From Haemaphysalis longicornis (lineage: Eukaryota; Arthropoda; Arachnida; Ixodida; Ixodidae): a DNA stretch of 64,000 nucleotides. Every line of letters starts with the position of its first letter. The stretch's first letter is position 1. The translations under genes and the position numbers were made by a program. Below the pieces are notes generated by a model, which saw nothing but the letters and a program-made list of their open reading frames with translations, made no database searches and was not told the DNA's origin. Positions 1 through 12,556 of this stretch are shown one piece after another. Where the stretch lies: the NCBI GenBank assembly GCA_013339765.2, contig CM023450.1, positions 44,559,231 through 44,623,230 of the forward strand. The letters run 5' to 3'.

Positions 1-993
1 TCCTCCTCCTTATAACCACCACCATCATCATCATCACCACTCACTGACAAAGGCTGACACCCCCCTCCCCTCAGAAAAAAACCTGGATCCGCCCCTGCTC
101 ACATTTCAAGGCAAAGCGTATTCTTTCAATTCTTTGTGGTCCGGTAGGCTTAGGTTTGGCCTAGAAAATTTTTACAAATGGTGTACCTTCCCTGAAAAGT
201 TCTCTCGCCAACAAAAAAAATAATCTAGATATTAAGGAAAGCAGATGAAGCTGTGGCGACTCCCCAGCCGCTGCGTAGCGACGTTTCTATGACGTAACAG
301 AATCTTGCCTGCGCGATTTTGTGATTGTAGTTGGGCGTCCAGTTCCGTTTAATCGTATCAATTGAATGTCAACGCGCAGTTAACACACAGATAACTATAT
401 TTTCGTGTTTCCCTCTTGCGCCACTGCTCTACTCATTGCGTCAATGCTGACGTCGTGTGGCGCGAAATTCGAATGTATTCTTTTTTCCGTTAAAAAAAGC
501 GTATTTCGTGGCTGGAACGGAGCCGAGTGAGAAACCAAAGGTTAGTTCTTTCAAACTGAACAAGGTCGTACTTTGTCTTCATGGACCCTTCAAAAAGTAA
601 ATGTCGCAGAACCTCGCGTTGGTCGCCTTCTCTAGGTGGCTGCCAGGCCTTCGCGTCGGCTGATTTATAAGACAGTCGACAAGCGCCGGGACGTGTAACC
701 CTTTGACGAAGACTGCACGCGCGTACATCACGCAGACACCAGCAACACAGACACTGGGTTGCACGGGAGGCAATGCAGCAAAACCACTGCACCCAGCCGG
801 AGCACTCAGAGCGACAAGCCGCACCGCTCGGCATCCAGCACAGCTGGGGAAACACAAAGTTGGCGATAAAAGGGGATTACGGGAGAATCTGCGAAGGGCT
901 GCAAACCCTCCAGTCTTGGCACGGGCGGAAAAGAAAAAGCCCCAGCCGCGCTGCATTCCCCGGCAACCGCGGGTGACATTCTTCGAGCACGTG
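1..993. other. No gene seen; low-complexity start
   Basis: Short CCA/TCA-rich low-complexity sequence occupies the first 60 bases. The remainder is ordinary mixed-composition DNA. Open frames on both strands after about 490 overlap one another in several frames and show no recognisable domain, so none is called. Confidence 0.5.
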
Positions 994-1019
994 TACACAC
1001 ACACACACACGCACACACA
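994..1019. repeat. (AC)n microsatellite
   Basis: A short run of AC dinucleotides interrupted once by GC. Confidence 0.9.
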
Positions 1020-1444
1020 AAAGATGGACGGCTGGCCGCCGCCACAGCCCGACAAGGCACGCACGCAGAGGCCGACCCCGCCGAAGGAGGCGAGCAGCAA
1101 ACACGCAGCACGTGGTCCGCAGCTCTCGCTCCGTGAGCGCACTGCCTGCCACGGCTGAATGCCGCCGCTAGCCTTTTTCGGCTGCGCCTTCCCTTTTGGT
1201 TGGTCGGTAAACGTCGCGAATGATGCAGGTGCCTTGCTCTGCTGACACCGGGCCTGTTTCCCCGTGCGGCGGCGGCGGCGGCTGTCACAGCGCCGGAGCG
1301 GCCACGGGCGCCATCCGTTCAACGCCGATAATCCGCACGACAGGAGCGCTTACCTGCACGGGAGAAGCAAAAGAAGAAAAGGGAGGACGGGGTTAGAGCA
1401 CAGGGGGGAAAGTTGACATTGTAAAGTCACAAACCAACCACAGT
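1020..1444. other. GC-rich DNA, no gene supported
   Basis: GC-rich sequence containing a short GGC run near 1266-1280. The stop-poor frames here overlap in three registers, as expected from base composition. Nothing recognisable was found. Confidence 0.4.
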
Positions 1445-2787
<1,343 letters not shown>

Positions 2788-3138
2788 GAGGCGGTATTCT
2801 CGTGTTTTGTCTGTTTTGTGTCCGTTCTGAGCAAGCCGTGATTGGCTAAAAGCGAACACCCGGATGTGACCATGCAAGCACGGCGGAGCTACGAGCGGTG
2901 GCTTTTCGGAGCAGACGATTAGCAGCAGACGATTTTTCGTCGCCTTGTTGTTGGTTCGCTGGCAGAACAATAAACACATAAAGAGAGTTTAAAAGTAGAG
3001 TTAGAGAGTCCGTTTTAAAAGGCGTTTACAAGAACAGCTGAGCAAAAGTCAATCCAAAGCCCACCTACAACTGGAGGTATTAAAACGGACGCAAAAACGG
3101 ACGTTTTCAAAACGGACAAACACGAAAATAGCCGCCCC
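2788..3138. mobile_element. Inverted-repeat DNA element, copy 1
   Basis: A ~351 bp non-autonomous element. The left end reads GAGGCGGTATTCTCGTGTTT. The reverse complement of the right end begins GGGGCGGCTATTTTCGTGTT, so the ends form an imperfect terminal inverted repeat, followed on both sides by GTCCGTTTT-type phrases. The copy at 22115-22462 is similar along its whole length, including the middle, which contains TGATTGGCTAAA and GTCGCCTTGTTGTTGGTTCG. No transposase is encoded and no clear target duplication is visible, so the superfamily is unassigned. Confidence 0.7.
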
Positions 3139-4571
3139 AGGTCTCTCTCGCCTTTTTTGTTTCCTTTTCCAGGAAACGCTTGGCGGAAAACTAGCGCACC
3201 TGTGCAAAGCTGGCCCTAAGTTCAAACGGGTGAAGAGCGGTAAAAATGCTGCGCCGGGTCGCGCCTGAACTGCCGAAGAAATGTAAAAAAAAAGTGAAAA
3301 AAAAAGGAAGAAAAGAGCCGCCTCCTTGCGGGCCATCCCCTTTGGAGGAAAAGGAGTTCCCCGCACCGTTTCGCGCGGCCTGGTGGTGCTTCTCATCCAC
3401 GTTCGGCCAACAACACCTCACGCTGTAAGCACGCGCTACGCGCACGTGTTGTTTGACCGTCGGCGCTTACTTTTCGACTTTCTCCGTTGCTAACTCCTCA
3501 AACACATCTCTCTTTCTTTCTCCCTTTTTCTTTTCTGTTTCCCCGCCTGACCTTCCTTTACAGCAGCTTATCGTTACCACGCACCCAAGGTTAAACGGCA
3601 GGCTTGGAAGCTGCGTCAAGAACGAGGTAAAAACGGCGTCACTGCGCTGACGCGATTGGCCCGGATCGAACAACGTCACCGAACAAAGCGTTCAGCAGCC
3701 AATGGCACGGCTGGAACCCTCAGAGTAACGGGTCTTTTAGGATCTCGTCCCTCGTTTATGACCGGTCCAGCGTCCTCTCGGTGACAAGCTGGCCGGCGCT
3801 TCGGACAGCCGCTCTGACTTTAAACCTACACGCTTTGCTCCTTTTCACGGAGTCCGACTTTTCAGAATCCCTTTGGAAATGCATTTCGAGGCTTTTGTAA
3901 GCGGGCACGTCTCTGTACGTGCAAATAGCGTATGAACAGCCGGCTGCGCACACAAGAGCGCACCGAGCCGCACAAGTTCAGCCGTCGGAGAGCCGCAAAC
4001 GCAAGTTTTCTCTTTGGACTTGTGCGATGTTGTCGCACAAATCCACGTGGGCGCTGCGAAAGCGGCGCAGTGCGCAAAAGAAAAGAAGCTATAACCTCCG
4101 CCACGTGCGTTCGGGCTACGGCCGGAGTATCCGCTAGGCTACACAATCCGATTTTCACGAGAGGAAAGTCGCAAGTTGCGTGCACGCGCTTACTAGTACA
4201 TGTTACCATTCGAATTTACGTGTCTTATAAGCGACACATGTGCACTGTAAGGCGAGCTGCACAATTTATAACTAACGGAATTCTTACGCACTCATGGACG
4301 TTGTCGCTACTGTGTCTCAGGCGTTGTGTTGCGGGAAAGATTGCTAGGCGCCATTTCACATAGAGGCGGGAAATAAAAACTCGTATGCACGAAATTAATG
4401 CGCGCACTAAAGAAACTCGCTCGGCATATGTTTTCACCCGTAGCCTATTATGAGTATAATGCTATGTTCAGGCTACCGACGCAAAAGCCATTTCGTGATC
4501 TATGGACGTGAAAAAACGGCGTGTCACGCAGTTCGGTTGGCTGAGACGTGAATTGACGTCATTCTTTAAAG
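3139..4571. other. No gene seen
   Basis: Mixed-composition DNA with two A-rich runs near 3280-3310. Several 60-140-codon frames overlap in more than one register between 3.8 and 4.4 kb and encode nothing recognisable. Confidence 0.4.
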
Positions 4572-4813
4572 TTGATTGATTGATTGCAGGGTTTAACGCG
4601 CCGACGCAACGCAGACGATGAGGCGCGCCGTAGTGGAGGGCTACGGATTAATTTTGACCACTTCGGGATCTTTAACGTGCGCAGAAATCTCGTACACACG
4701 GGCGCTTTTGCTTTTTGCCTCCATCAGAAAAGCGGCCGACGCGGCCGGGAATCGAACCCGCGTCCTCGTGCTCAGCAGCACAACGCCTTAGCCACTGAGC
4801 CACCAGGGCGGGT
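4572..4813 (-). mobile_element. tRNA-derived SINE, Ruka type, copy 1
   Basis: On the minus strand the element starts near 4813 with a tRNA-like head. Its A box is TGGCTCAGTGGCTAAGG and its B box is GGGTTCGATTCCC. The body runs to about 4585 and the end is a (CAAT)n tail. Length is about 240 bp. RNA polymerase III boxes inside a tRNA-like head plus a short simple-repeat tail are the SINE signature. The body, including the rendering of CCGTAGTGGAGGGCT and ATCTTTAACGTGCGC on the plus strand, is what I recognise as the Ruka family of Rhipicephalus ticks. It is non-autonomous and depends on a LINE for mobility. A second copy lies at 25244-25470 in the same orientation. Confidence 0.88.
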
Positions 4814-7800
4814 AGCCACAGCCTTGCTGTCGTCAGCGCTTAATCCATGGGGGATGGTAGGGCAAGCGACGACTTGTCTTTGAGCTTATAAAGAAATTAT
4901 CTGGGAAAACCTCTCGTCCCTCCTGAAATGGAACGCACGCAGGCTTCGACCATTTGCGAGCTAATCGCTTCATTTTCAAAATGAACGTGAAGGCGGAACT
5001 TCGGAAACACTGAAACTATGTGAAGAGAGGGCGCGGAAGTTCCTCCACAATGTGCGTTCTCCGTCGACGACGGCATAGATCCCCGCTGATCACCAAGCCT
5101 CGACCCCAAGCCGCCCGAACGTCCGCCGCCTTATGTAAGCAGGAATTGTCACGACTACGACGTAAAACCTCGCGCCTGAAAATGAAAAGTTGGTTACGCA
5201 ACGCGAGCCGCTGACCACACCACACAGCTGGTTTTCACTGAGCACAATACGCGGTTCCGCGCGTGAAGGCGCGCCGCGTGGTTCTTTGTGTTTCCGGAAG
5301 CGACGCTGTCGTGGGAGGAAGGGGGAGGAGAAGCCGGGTCAATGACGGCGCGGAGGAGCCGGACGACCGGAGTCGAGCGGCCCCATCCAGAGGGCCGAAC
5401 GGGGACAACGGCGAGGACGGTGATGGCCCGTTGCACCTCTTCCGCGCGCGGACCGGGGAACGGCGAAGAGGCTCGTTAGCCTTCCCCCTCTTCCATCCTC
5501 GGCTACGGTGCACATGGAGTGACCGCCGGACAATAGCCGAGGCCGGTGACGACGGCTGTTCGTCGCCGTCTCAGAAGACGCCGCGCGGCGCTCACGCCCG
5601 ACGGTTGTGCGCACCGGGCGGTGATTACGCAATTAGCCGCTGGTCGCATTTCGGACGATGGCGAAATACAAAACGACTGCCGCGGCCCTAAGAGTGTCGA
5701 ATTTGTTCCCCAAGACTTTCACCGCTTATGCGGAGGCGCGCTGTGGTTGCGACGCGTGAGCACCGGAATTATGATATTGTGCAGATGGGTAAGGAAAGAG
5801 ACGACGTCGTAGTGTCCTCGGCACAGACCTGCGACAAGGTAGCTGCACGACCTGCATAATAGCATCGAGCCACACAGCGCGTAACGCGGGAACTGAACAG
5901 ATGCGTCAAGAAGCAAATCAGGTTATCGTGACGGCAAAATCTTTGATAGCACCGAACCTGATACGGTTCTGGGACATCCTTATACTACAGGAAAGAATAG
6001 GGTATACAGCGAAACATCCCGTGACGGTGGAATGGGAATAGTGGCGAAGAACGAAGTGTAGCGTTATAAGACCTAACAATTAAGTCGGCTCAGGTAAGTA
6101 TACCCAATTTATTATATATTGTCTGAAAAGTTCCCTCCCTCCCCCTCTCACTCCTTCCCTCTCACTTGCGTATCTGACGAAAATGGCAGGCAAACAGCTG
6201 TTCAAGTTCGAGACTTGGTCTTTTGGTGTATTACTTTCTGCACAGAAGTCTACCCGGGAAATGCCCAGTCAGACTCAAAAGTCCAGAAACGCCAGGCGTG
6301 CAGCAAAGAAGTTGTACAGACCATCTACAAGTTGTGACGGAACAGAGTTGCTAAATTTACCATCCATGCAGTCCGAAGGATAAAGGCCAGATGAGAGAGC
6401 AAGAATAGCAGCAGCGTTTTTATACACCGCGGCACACGAAAACAATGACTGATTGGAGCGAGCGCCTACCAGAACGAACATCATTACTGCGCATGCATCA
6501 CGGCGCGTGCTGAAATCACGTATCATCTCTTCTCTGTCGTACAATAATCGTCGGCGAGCCCATCGTCAGGACTCGTCCTTCCCACACTCCAGTTATCTAT
6601 GCGCCCGACTCCAGCTGCATACGGGCGCTCACTTCTCGCTGTCAACGCCGTCGTTTCAAGTTCGCGGTGATAAGCACGCCTTATAAGCCCGGCGGAGGAG
6701 GACACGGCACGGGAACTGCAGTAGCGTTATGTTCTAGCGCCACGACTGTGCGATATGTAGAAATGAAGCAAACAGTTGCTTGTTTACACATGTATACTAG
6801 AAGCATAGACGACGAATCATTTCATTGTGCTGCCGACGCCCACAACGTCGCGTGCAACACTGGCGATATTTTTATTTGCCTACACGCCGAAAATCAAAGG
6901 GAAGCTATACTGTCTTCACTGATGGCGTCTGTAAAGCCAATACTCCCTAAAGGAAAGACAATTTTTCTCTGACGATGATGATCGCGGGTGAAGTGAAAGT
7001 AAAAAGCGCTTCAAGTGGCCGTAATCGAGTGCATACCTGAGAGTTGCTGTGGGTATTTTACAAAAGTGGTGCGTACCTTCAGAGCTGCACATACTCGAAG
7101 TGTGGGATTGGCCAACCAAAGAATTCATCATGAGAAAGCTTCGTGTCCAACCACCATTGTCGTCGTTAGACAGAGGAGTGCATGATTTTTTTGTAGGGAC
7201 ATGCGTGAAATCCACGAAGGTTGCCCGTGCATGTAGTACAACAACACACCACAGAAAGTGACATACAGCCGCATTAAAAAGGGACAAAGTCGTACCAGTC
7301 ACCGAATTCCTACGCCGTTCCGTATATCGGCGTAACATGGAGCCATGTTTGTGCAGATGACGAAGATTTTTGGAAATGAGATCAAGCGAGAAATTTTTGT
7401 AGGACACAGACCAAGCTTGTGCTATGTTAGCTTCCCACATACCGCATACCATGCAGCACAATAAAACCGCCGGTGGGAGCTCATTGATATGAGCAGGCAA
7501 ACGGAACGGCCGATCCGTTGGAAGAGCGACGGCGCGATTGAATGCCAGTGGGCAAAGACAAAGGCCTCGCTTCCCATTGTGCATGGGCAGTTTATACGAG
7601 CAGCGCGAGCGGGCTAACCGTAGGGCGGCGGTTGCTACGTCTCGCCGTCGAAACGCAGAGGCTGCAATGCTATATATGCCAGAACTTCATAAACGGGAAA
7701 GTCCTCACTGACACGAACGTATCCGCTACCTCACACATACACAAGCGAGATAGGTGCGCCCACTTCACTGTGGTGCGTTGTTTACGAGCTTCCGTGCGTT

Positions 7801-10800
7801 CGCCCAACGCCCCACCAGGACAGGTATGGGCTGGAAGCTGCCTCTTCTCGCCCTCCTTCCATTGGCTGAACGGGGCTGCTAGCAGTGACGCTTTCGATTT
7901 CACCCAATAGGAAACGGGGAGTTCAGTCACAGGGCTCGTAAAAACAACTGGGAGCCCATGCCCACGCAGTGCATACAAGCCACAGGCGATGGTTCCTTGA
8001 GCGCCAACCAAATCCTTCCAGGTATGCGATGGAACGAACGGCGAAGGCGTATAAAATGAGTTTACGAAATATAAAGGAGTCCGTCGGCGAAGACAAGCGG
8101 CGGGCGGAGGGAGCGTAACGCGGTTACCGGCGGCCTCGATAATGCACCGGCGGTTTTCCAAATGGGTCAGGAGGGAAATAAAGACAAGCAGAACGAGAGC
8201 GCACCGCGCGGACACAACGAGGAGCGGCTCGGAGCGCGCGCCCACTGTTTCTTGTGTGCGCGGCGGCTGCTGCTGCTGCAGTGACGACGACGCGGCGAAC
8301 GACTAAGTGGGCACACGCCGACCATTACGGAAACCATTGGCCCACTTGCGCGGCGATCGGCCCTGCCCACGGGAGCGAGTCGGTTAGGCACCGCAGTGAG
8401 CCGTAGAGTGTATACGTATGCGCACGTTTCCATTGTTTGCATCGCAAGCTTATAACCAGCTTCCAGCTCCTACCTTGTTTTCAAAGATGGCAGCAGTGGA
8501 AATCGACGTTCGGTTCAACTTCTGTCAACGGACGACGGCTGTGGTGCGCATTTGCGACCGACATCACGGAACCATTGGATCGTACGTTCGCACTTTTTAT
8601 TAAAACACAATTCCACTTTAAAATAATGGATTTGTGAAGAGTGCTGTAATGATTAGGCTCAGGGTGACGACGAATGCGATTGAAATGAGCACAGCAGCGA
8701 CCTTCGCCCCGCAATGTAAGCACCTTTGCGAAAACAATATAGCGCTTATCATATGATCTGCCTATTGTATAGTACTGCTGCTAACAAAGGAAGATCCGAC
8801 ATGAAAATGCAAGCCTGACGTACGTAATCGAAGATGGAGGTCAAATACCGGCACCATTCTAACACACCTGTAAAGTTTGTTGACCGCACTTTAGTATAGG
8901 TCGCCCCACCAAAGTATATAGTGACTCATTTGAATGAAACAGTGCGTGCTCGGCTTCATAATTTTGCTCTTACGGTTCTATTGTCTACGATGGGCCATGG
9001 CCGCCCGCACATTACGATAGGTCAGGGCTTTAACAAATAACATGGCTGCATCCAGTTCGTTGTAATGTTCTACGCTCAGCCTCAATTTTCGAAACCGCAA
9101 CAGCACTATGTTGCAACAAGGTCAATGGAGCAGAAAACAGGGCGGTAAGCCGTTTAGAGCATTTTACTTGATGTTTCATAGATGATTTTATTAATTTTTG
9201 CAAATGCATAGGGCGAGAAAAAAAGAAAGCGACAGGCGGACGGGCGGCCGAACGGAAGGATGGGTGGAAAGTGTTATCAATGCTTGAATGTGGGCTGGTT
9301 GGCTGAAGCAATGAAAGTATTAGTTGAGACATGAAGTGCACATGAGATAGGGGGAGAAGGGTTCAGTGTGATCACCGCGCGGTTTGCCCACAGTATGCGG
9401 TTATGCGGTTTCAAAGCCATGGAGACGCCGCAGGACTATTGTTCATGGCGCGTTACTTTGTCAACTAGGGAGTAAGAAACAGAACAACGAGGGTGCGAGT
9501 ATTCACTCGATGGAAAGGAGATAGCGATGATGATGATGATTAACTTTCGTTGGCTTGAGTCGAAGTGCTGGTGAAAGATGCATAGAGATGCAACCCAGAA
9601 GTCTGAGCGCATACCCAAAGTACCCACTCGCCATCCCATTTGGCAGAGTGTTGATCTTCATTGCAAGAGGTGACTTCGACGCACGCCACCATCTATTAGA
9701 CAAAAGTATCGGATTGAAAAAAAAAAAAATCCATTACGCGGCCAATGCGGCGCCTACCAGGCTTTCGCATTCGTGAAGGCAAGAAAGGTGAAATTAAAGA
9801 AGTTGCCAAGCAGTTGCCCACCGAAGCGGCGTTGGAAAAGACGAGGTTAGGCGCAAACGACCCGCGTTGCTGGGTTCAAGAACGATCGCAGTCAGAAGAG
9901 AATGATGCTTCTTCTCTCATAGCGGCGCCATCTAAACGGCCCATCGGTCCTCTTACCCTCTGCTTAAAGAGGGAGGGAGAGAGCCTAGCTGTTGCGAAGA
10001 CGCTTGCGTGCTCCCGCGGCCTCGACACGCCGCCCAGCCGACTGACGGCGCGTGAATCCATCAAAACCCCCGAGACATGCAGCGCGGGTTTCCCTCGCGA
10101 ATGCAAGCGCCGCCGACTTCTTACCATCCTTCGGCTGCTTTATCTAATTCCATCGACCGAATCCTACTGCATTCGCTCGCCTGTGGACGTTCGCCGCATT
10201 GGCCGACCTTCGAACGGACAGCCGCCGCACGCGAGACTCAATCTTCTTTTAACTACGCTAAACCGTCGCTAGAAAAGGGTTCACTCGACTCGCAGTGTTG
10301 CGCAGTGGGCGAAAAAGAAGTCGCTGCACCTTCTGGCACCGCGCCAGACGCGTTTAGGTTGCGGGTGCTGGGCATCATGCTGTCTGTAAAGCGAGCAAGA
10401 GAGCGGCTAGCGAGCGGTTGAGACGGTCAATTCGAGCAGGACAGCGAGCGAGCTTGCACAATGCCAGCCAGTAATCCAGCGAACGAGAGAGCATTGCGTT
10501 ATTTTTCCACGTTAGGTGCCGTCGGCGGCTTACGAAACAATGTGCACGTTTGCCCGGGTTTGTCGGCCTGTTAAGCTAAAGTTTCAGAAGCGTAACCAAA
10601 GAACTTTTATTTTCTCCTTGCACACAGGTGACTTTCCGTTAACAGAAACATTGAAGGAAACACTTATCTGTGTTTGCCTTGTGCACTTAAACTTATACAA
10701 TCTAGTACTTGACTATTCAGTGGGAGGTTAGAGCCATAATCGGTGTGTAACGGTTGGAAACAGGGAAGAAACCATGCTCCGCTTGCGGCAGCCGCACCAA

Positions 10801-10834
10801 TTACTGGAATGACGTCACACTGGTTTGCAATGCA
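4814..10834. other. Six kilobases with no supported gene
   Basis: Contains a GC-rich, CpG-dense stretch at about 5250-5690 and another at 8080-8400, which could be promoter-associated, though no transcript structure is visible. A 222-codon minus-strand frame (6916-7584) and a 175-codon plus-strand frame (9745-10272) are open but carry no recognisable domain and are treated as chance. A short (GAT)n run is at 9527-9540. Confidence 0.4.
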
Positions 10835-11175
10835 CAGTAACCTCTCGATATACCGAAGACCTCGGGTACGAAACTAACTTCGTTACAAGCGGTATTTCGT
10901 CAAATAGGGGAATTAGTTACTATCCCTATATACGCTGCATGGGACAATAAAAACGTTGAACAAACCGAAAATTCGACTCAAAGGAATTCGTTATAACGAG
11001 GTTCAGTTGTAACGAAGTCCTCGAGACGAAACCTGACTTTGTCATAGCGGAATTTCGTTAAATTCTGGTATGATATGCTCTCCAAGCACACGAGTGGGGG
11101 GCCATTAAAAAAAAAAAAACTTAGCAAGAAGCGAGAATTCTGATATGGCGATTTCGTTGTAACAGGTGCTTACTG
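10835..11175. mobile_element. Pogo/Tigger-like MITE, decayed
   Basis: About 341 bp. The left end reads CAGTAACCTCTCGATATACC. The reverse complement of the right end reads CAGTAAGCACCTGTTACAAC, and TA follows the right end at 11176-11177. The interior repeats variants of TTCGTTATAACGA and GGTATTTCGTCAAAT, typical of Tc1/mariner-pogo (Tigger) non-autonomous elements. No transposase. The inverted repeats have diverged, so the left boundary is approximate. Confidence 0.6.
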
Positions 11176-11284
11176 TATTCATGCCATTTCATGCCATTTC
11201 ATCGCTCACAATTTCGGACGGTTCTCGCATACTACATAGTATAGATCAATTATTTTTGTTTATCACACACGAGTTGAGCAGTTT

Positions 11285-11524
11285 AAATATGCCAGCAATT
11301 CGAAAAGTTAACCCCTGGGGACTTGCCAGCGTCTCAACATAGCCGACGTCACAGCAAATTGGTGGGGCGGATGCTGCCAGGGAAATCGCATTTTCGGGTG
11401 CCCTTTTCTAGCTGAAATACGCGTGTAAATCAGCCGAAAAAAAAATGATAACATAGCCTCCGCATCGTAGACTTTTATCTTTAAAGGTAATTAGAAAACT
11501 TTCACATCTCATTTAAGTGTCCCT
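11285..11524. mobile_element. Solo terminus of an AGGGACACT-type element
   Basis: Read on the minus strand, the sequence from 11524 begins AGGGACACTTAAATGAGATG, flanked by TTTA. This resembles the terminal repeat of the TTAA-flanked element at 53598-55245. No matching left end is found within 1 kb, so this looks like a truncated copy. The inner limit is a guess. Confidence 0.3.
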
Positions 11525-12007
11525 TAAATTCAGCTAGCTTCGGGCGGCGGATGTAAGCTCTCTTATAGCCCGCACTGGCTCGGTGAATAGCTATGAAGGG
11601 CTTTAAGGTCACGGATGTAACTAGCTTCATTCGTGGCGAAGGATAAATACAAGAACACCGCTGTATCCACGAAAAACCTGTTAGCTCGGCCTCCTTGAGG
11701 CATCGACTAAAATTACATAGTTGCAGGCCATTTCTTTTATTTCATCCTTCCCAAAGACCAGTGATACAATAATTTTGCGCACGAACAATTCTCCAAACCT
11801 ACATAGCCACACGGAAAACTGATGTAGCTGCAGCTGCTGCGGCAACGAGCTAAACCCCGAATTTAAATTTCTGAATGTATGCCTTTAAATTGCAAGAACG
11901 CTCGCATTTCCAGGTCGGTGTTTTAATTTTTTGTTTCGCCTGTCCAAAAAAGCCAGGAAATTATCGAAGGCAATTTTGCAGCTATGCGTTCAACTGTATA
12001 CCGGAGT
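11525..12007. other. No gene seen
   Basis: Mixed sequence with no supported reading frame or repeat. Confidence 0.4.
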
Positions 12008-12161
12008 AAGGGCCCGTTCACACTTGCGACGACAGCGACGAGAATTCTGTCGCTTTGTCGCGGGGCGACAAAAATTGGTCCCAACCATTCGACAAAAACG
12101 ATCGTCGCGCGACAAAGCGACGGAATTTCCGTCGCTTTCGTCGCAAGTGTGAACGTGCCTT
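12008..12161. mobile_element. Foldback MITE of about 154 bp
   Basis: Nearly the whole element is an inverted repeat. The left arm begins AAGGGCCCGTTCACACTTGC. The reverse complement of the right arm begins AAGGCACGTTCACACTTGCG, and pairing continues through GCGACGA, AGCGACG and GTCGCTTTGTCGCG. The loop is a short central segment. Foldback MITEs with a CGTTCACACTTG-type end are widespread in animals. The superfamily is not assigned because no certain target duplication can be seen. Confidence 0.75.
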
Positions 12162-12379
12162 CAAGACGAAGACAGGGAGAAGGAGGAGGAGCTGAAAATG
12201 CAAGTCAACAAAAGATCTATTTAGGACTCCAATTCCGATTGTTGTTATCATTGAGACGCCAAACACTGGTACCTGCAGACAGACGACGTGACGCTCACAG
12301 CGTCGCACCAAGGCTAGAGGGCATGCACACGTGCTCCCCATTGCATTCGAACTCAGTCTCGCGTCCACTCTCCCCAATA

Positions 12380-12556
12380 CAGTGGACTCTCGTTAAGACG
12401 AACTCGGTTAAGACGAACACTATACGGTTAAGGCGAAGAACATTTTTGCTCCCTTGTAACGTCCACAATGCAAAAAACCTCCGCTTAAGACGGATTTCTG
12501 ATAATACGCACAAGTTTTTGAGGTCCCACCGAGTTCGTCTTAACGGGCGTCTACTG
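12380..12556. mobile_element. Pogo/Tigger-like MITE, complete
   Basis: A compact 177 bp element flanked on both sides by TA (12378-12379 and 12557-12558), the target duplication of Tc1/mariner-type transposons. The terminal repeats are about 30 bp: the left starts CAGTGGACTCTCGTTAAGAC and the right, reverse complemented, CAGTAGACGCCCGTTAAGAC; both continue to GAACTCGGT. There is no coding capacity, so it would have moved using a transposase encoded elsewhere. Confidence 0.85.

Noticed and set aside
6916..7584. 222-codon minus-strand open frame
   Set aside because: No motif, no paralogue found in the window, and no splice context.
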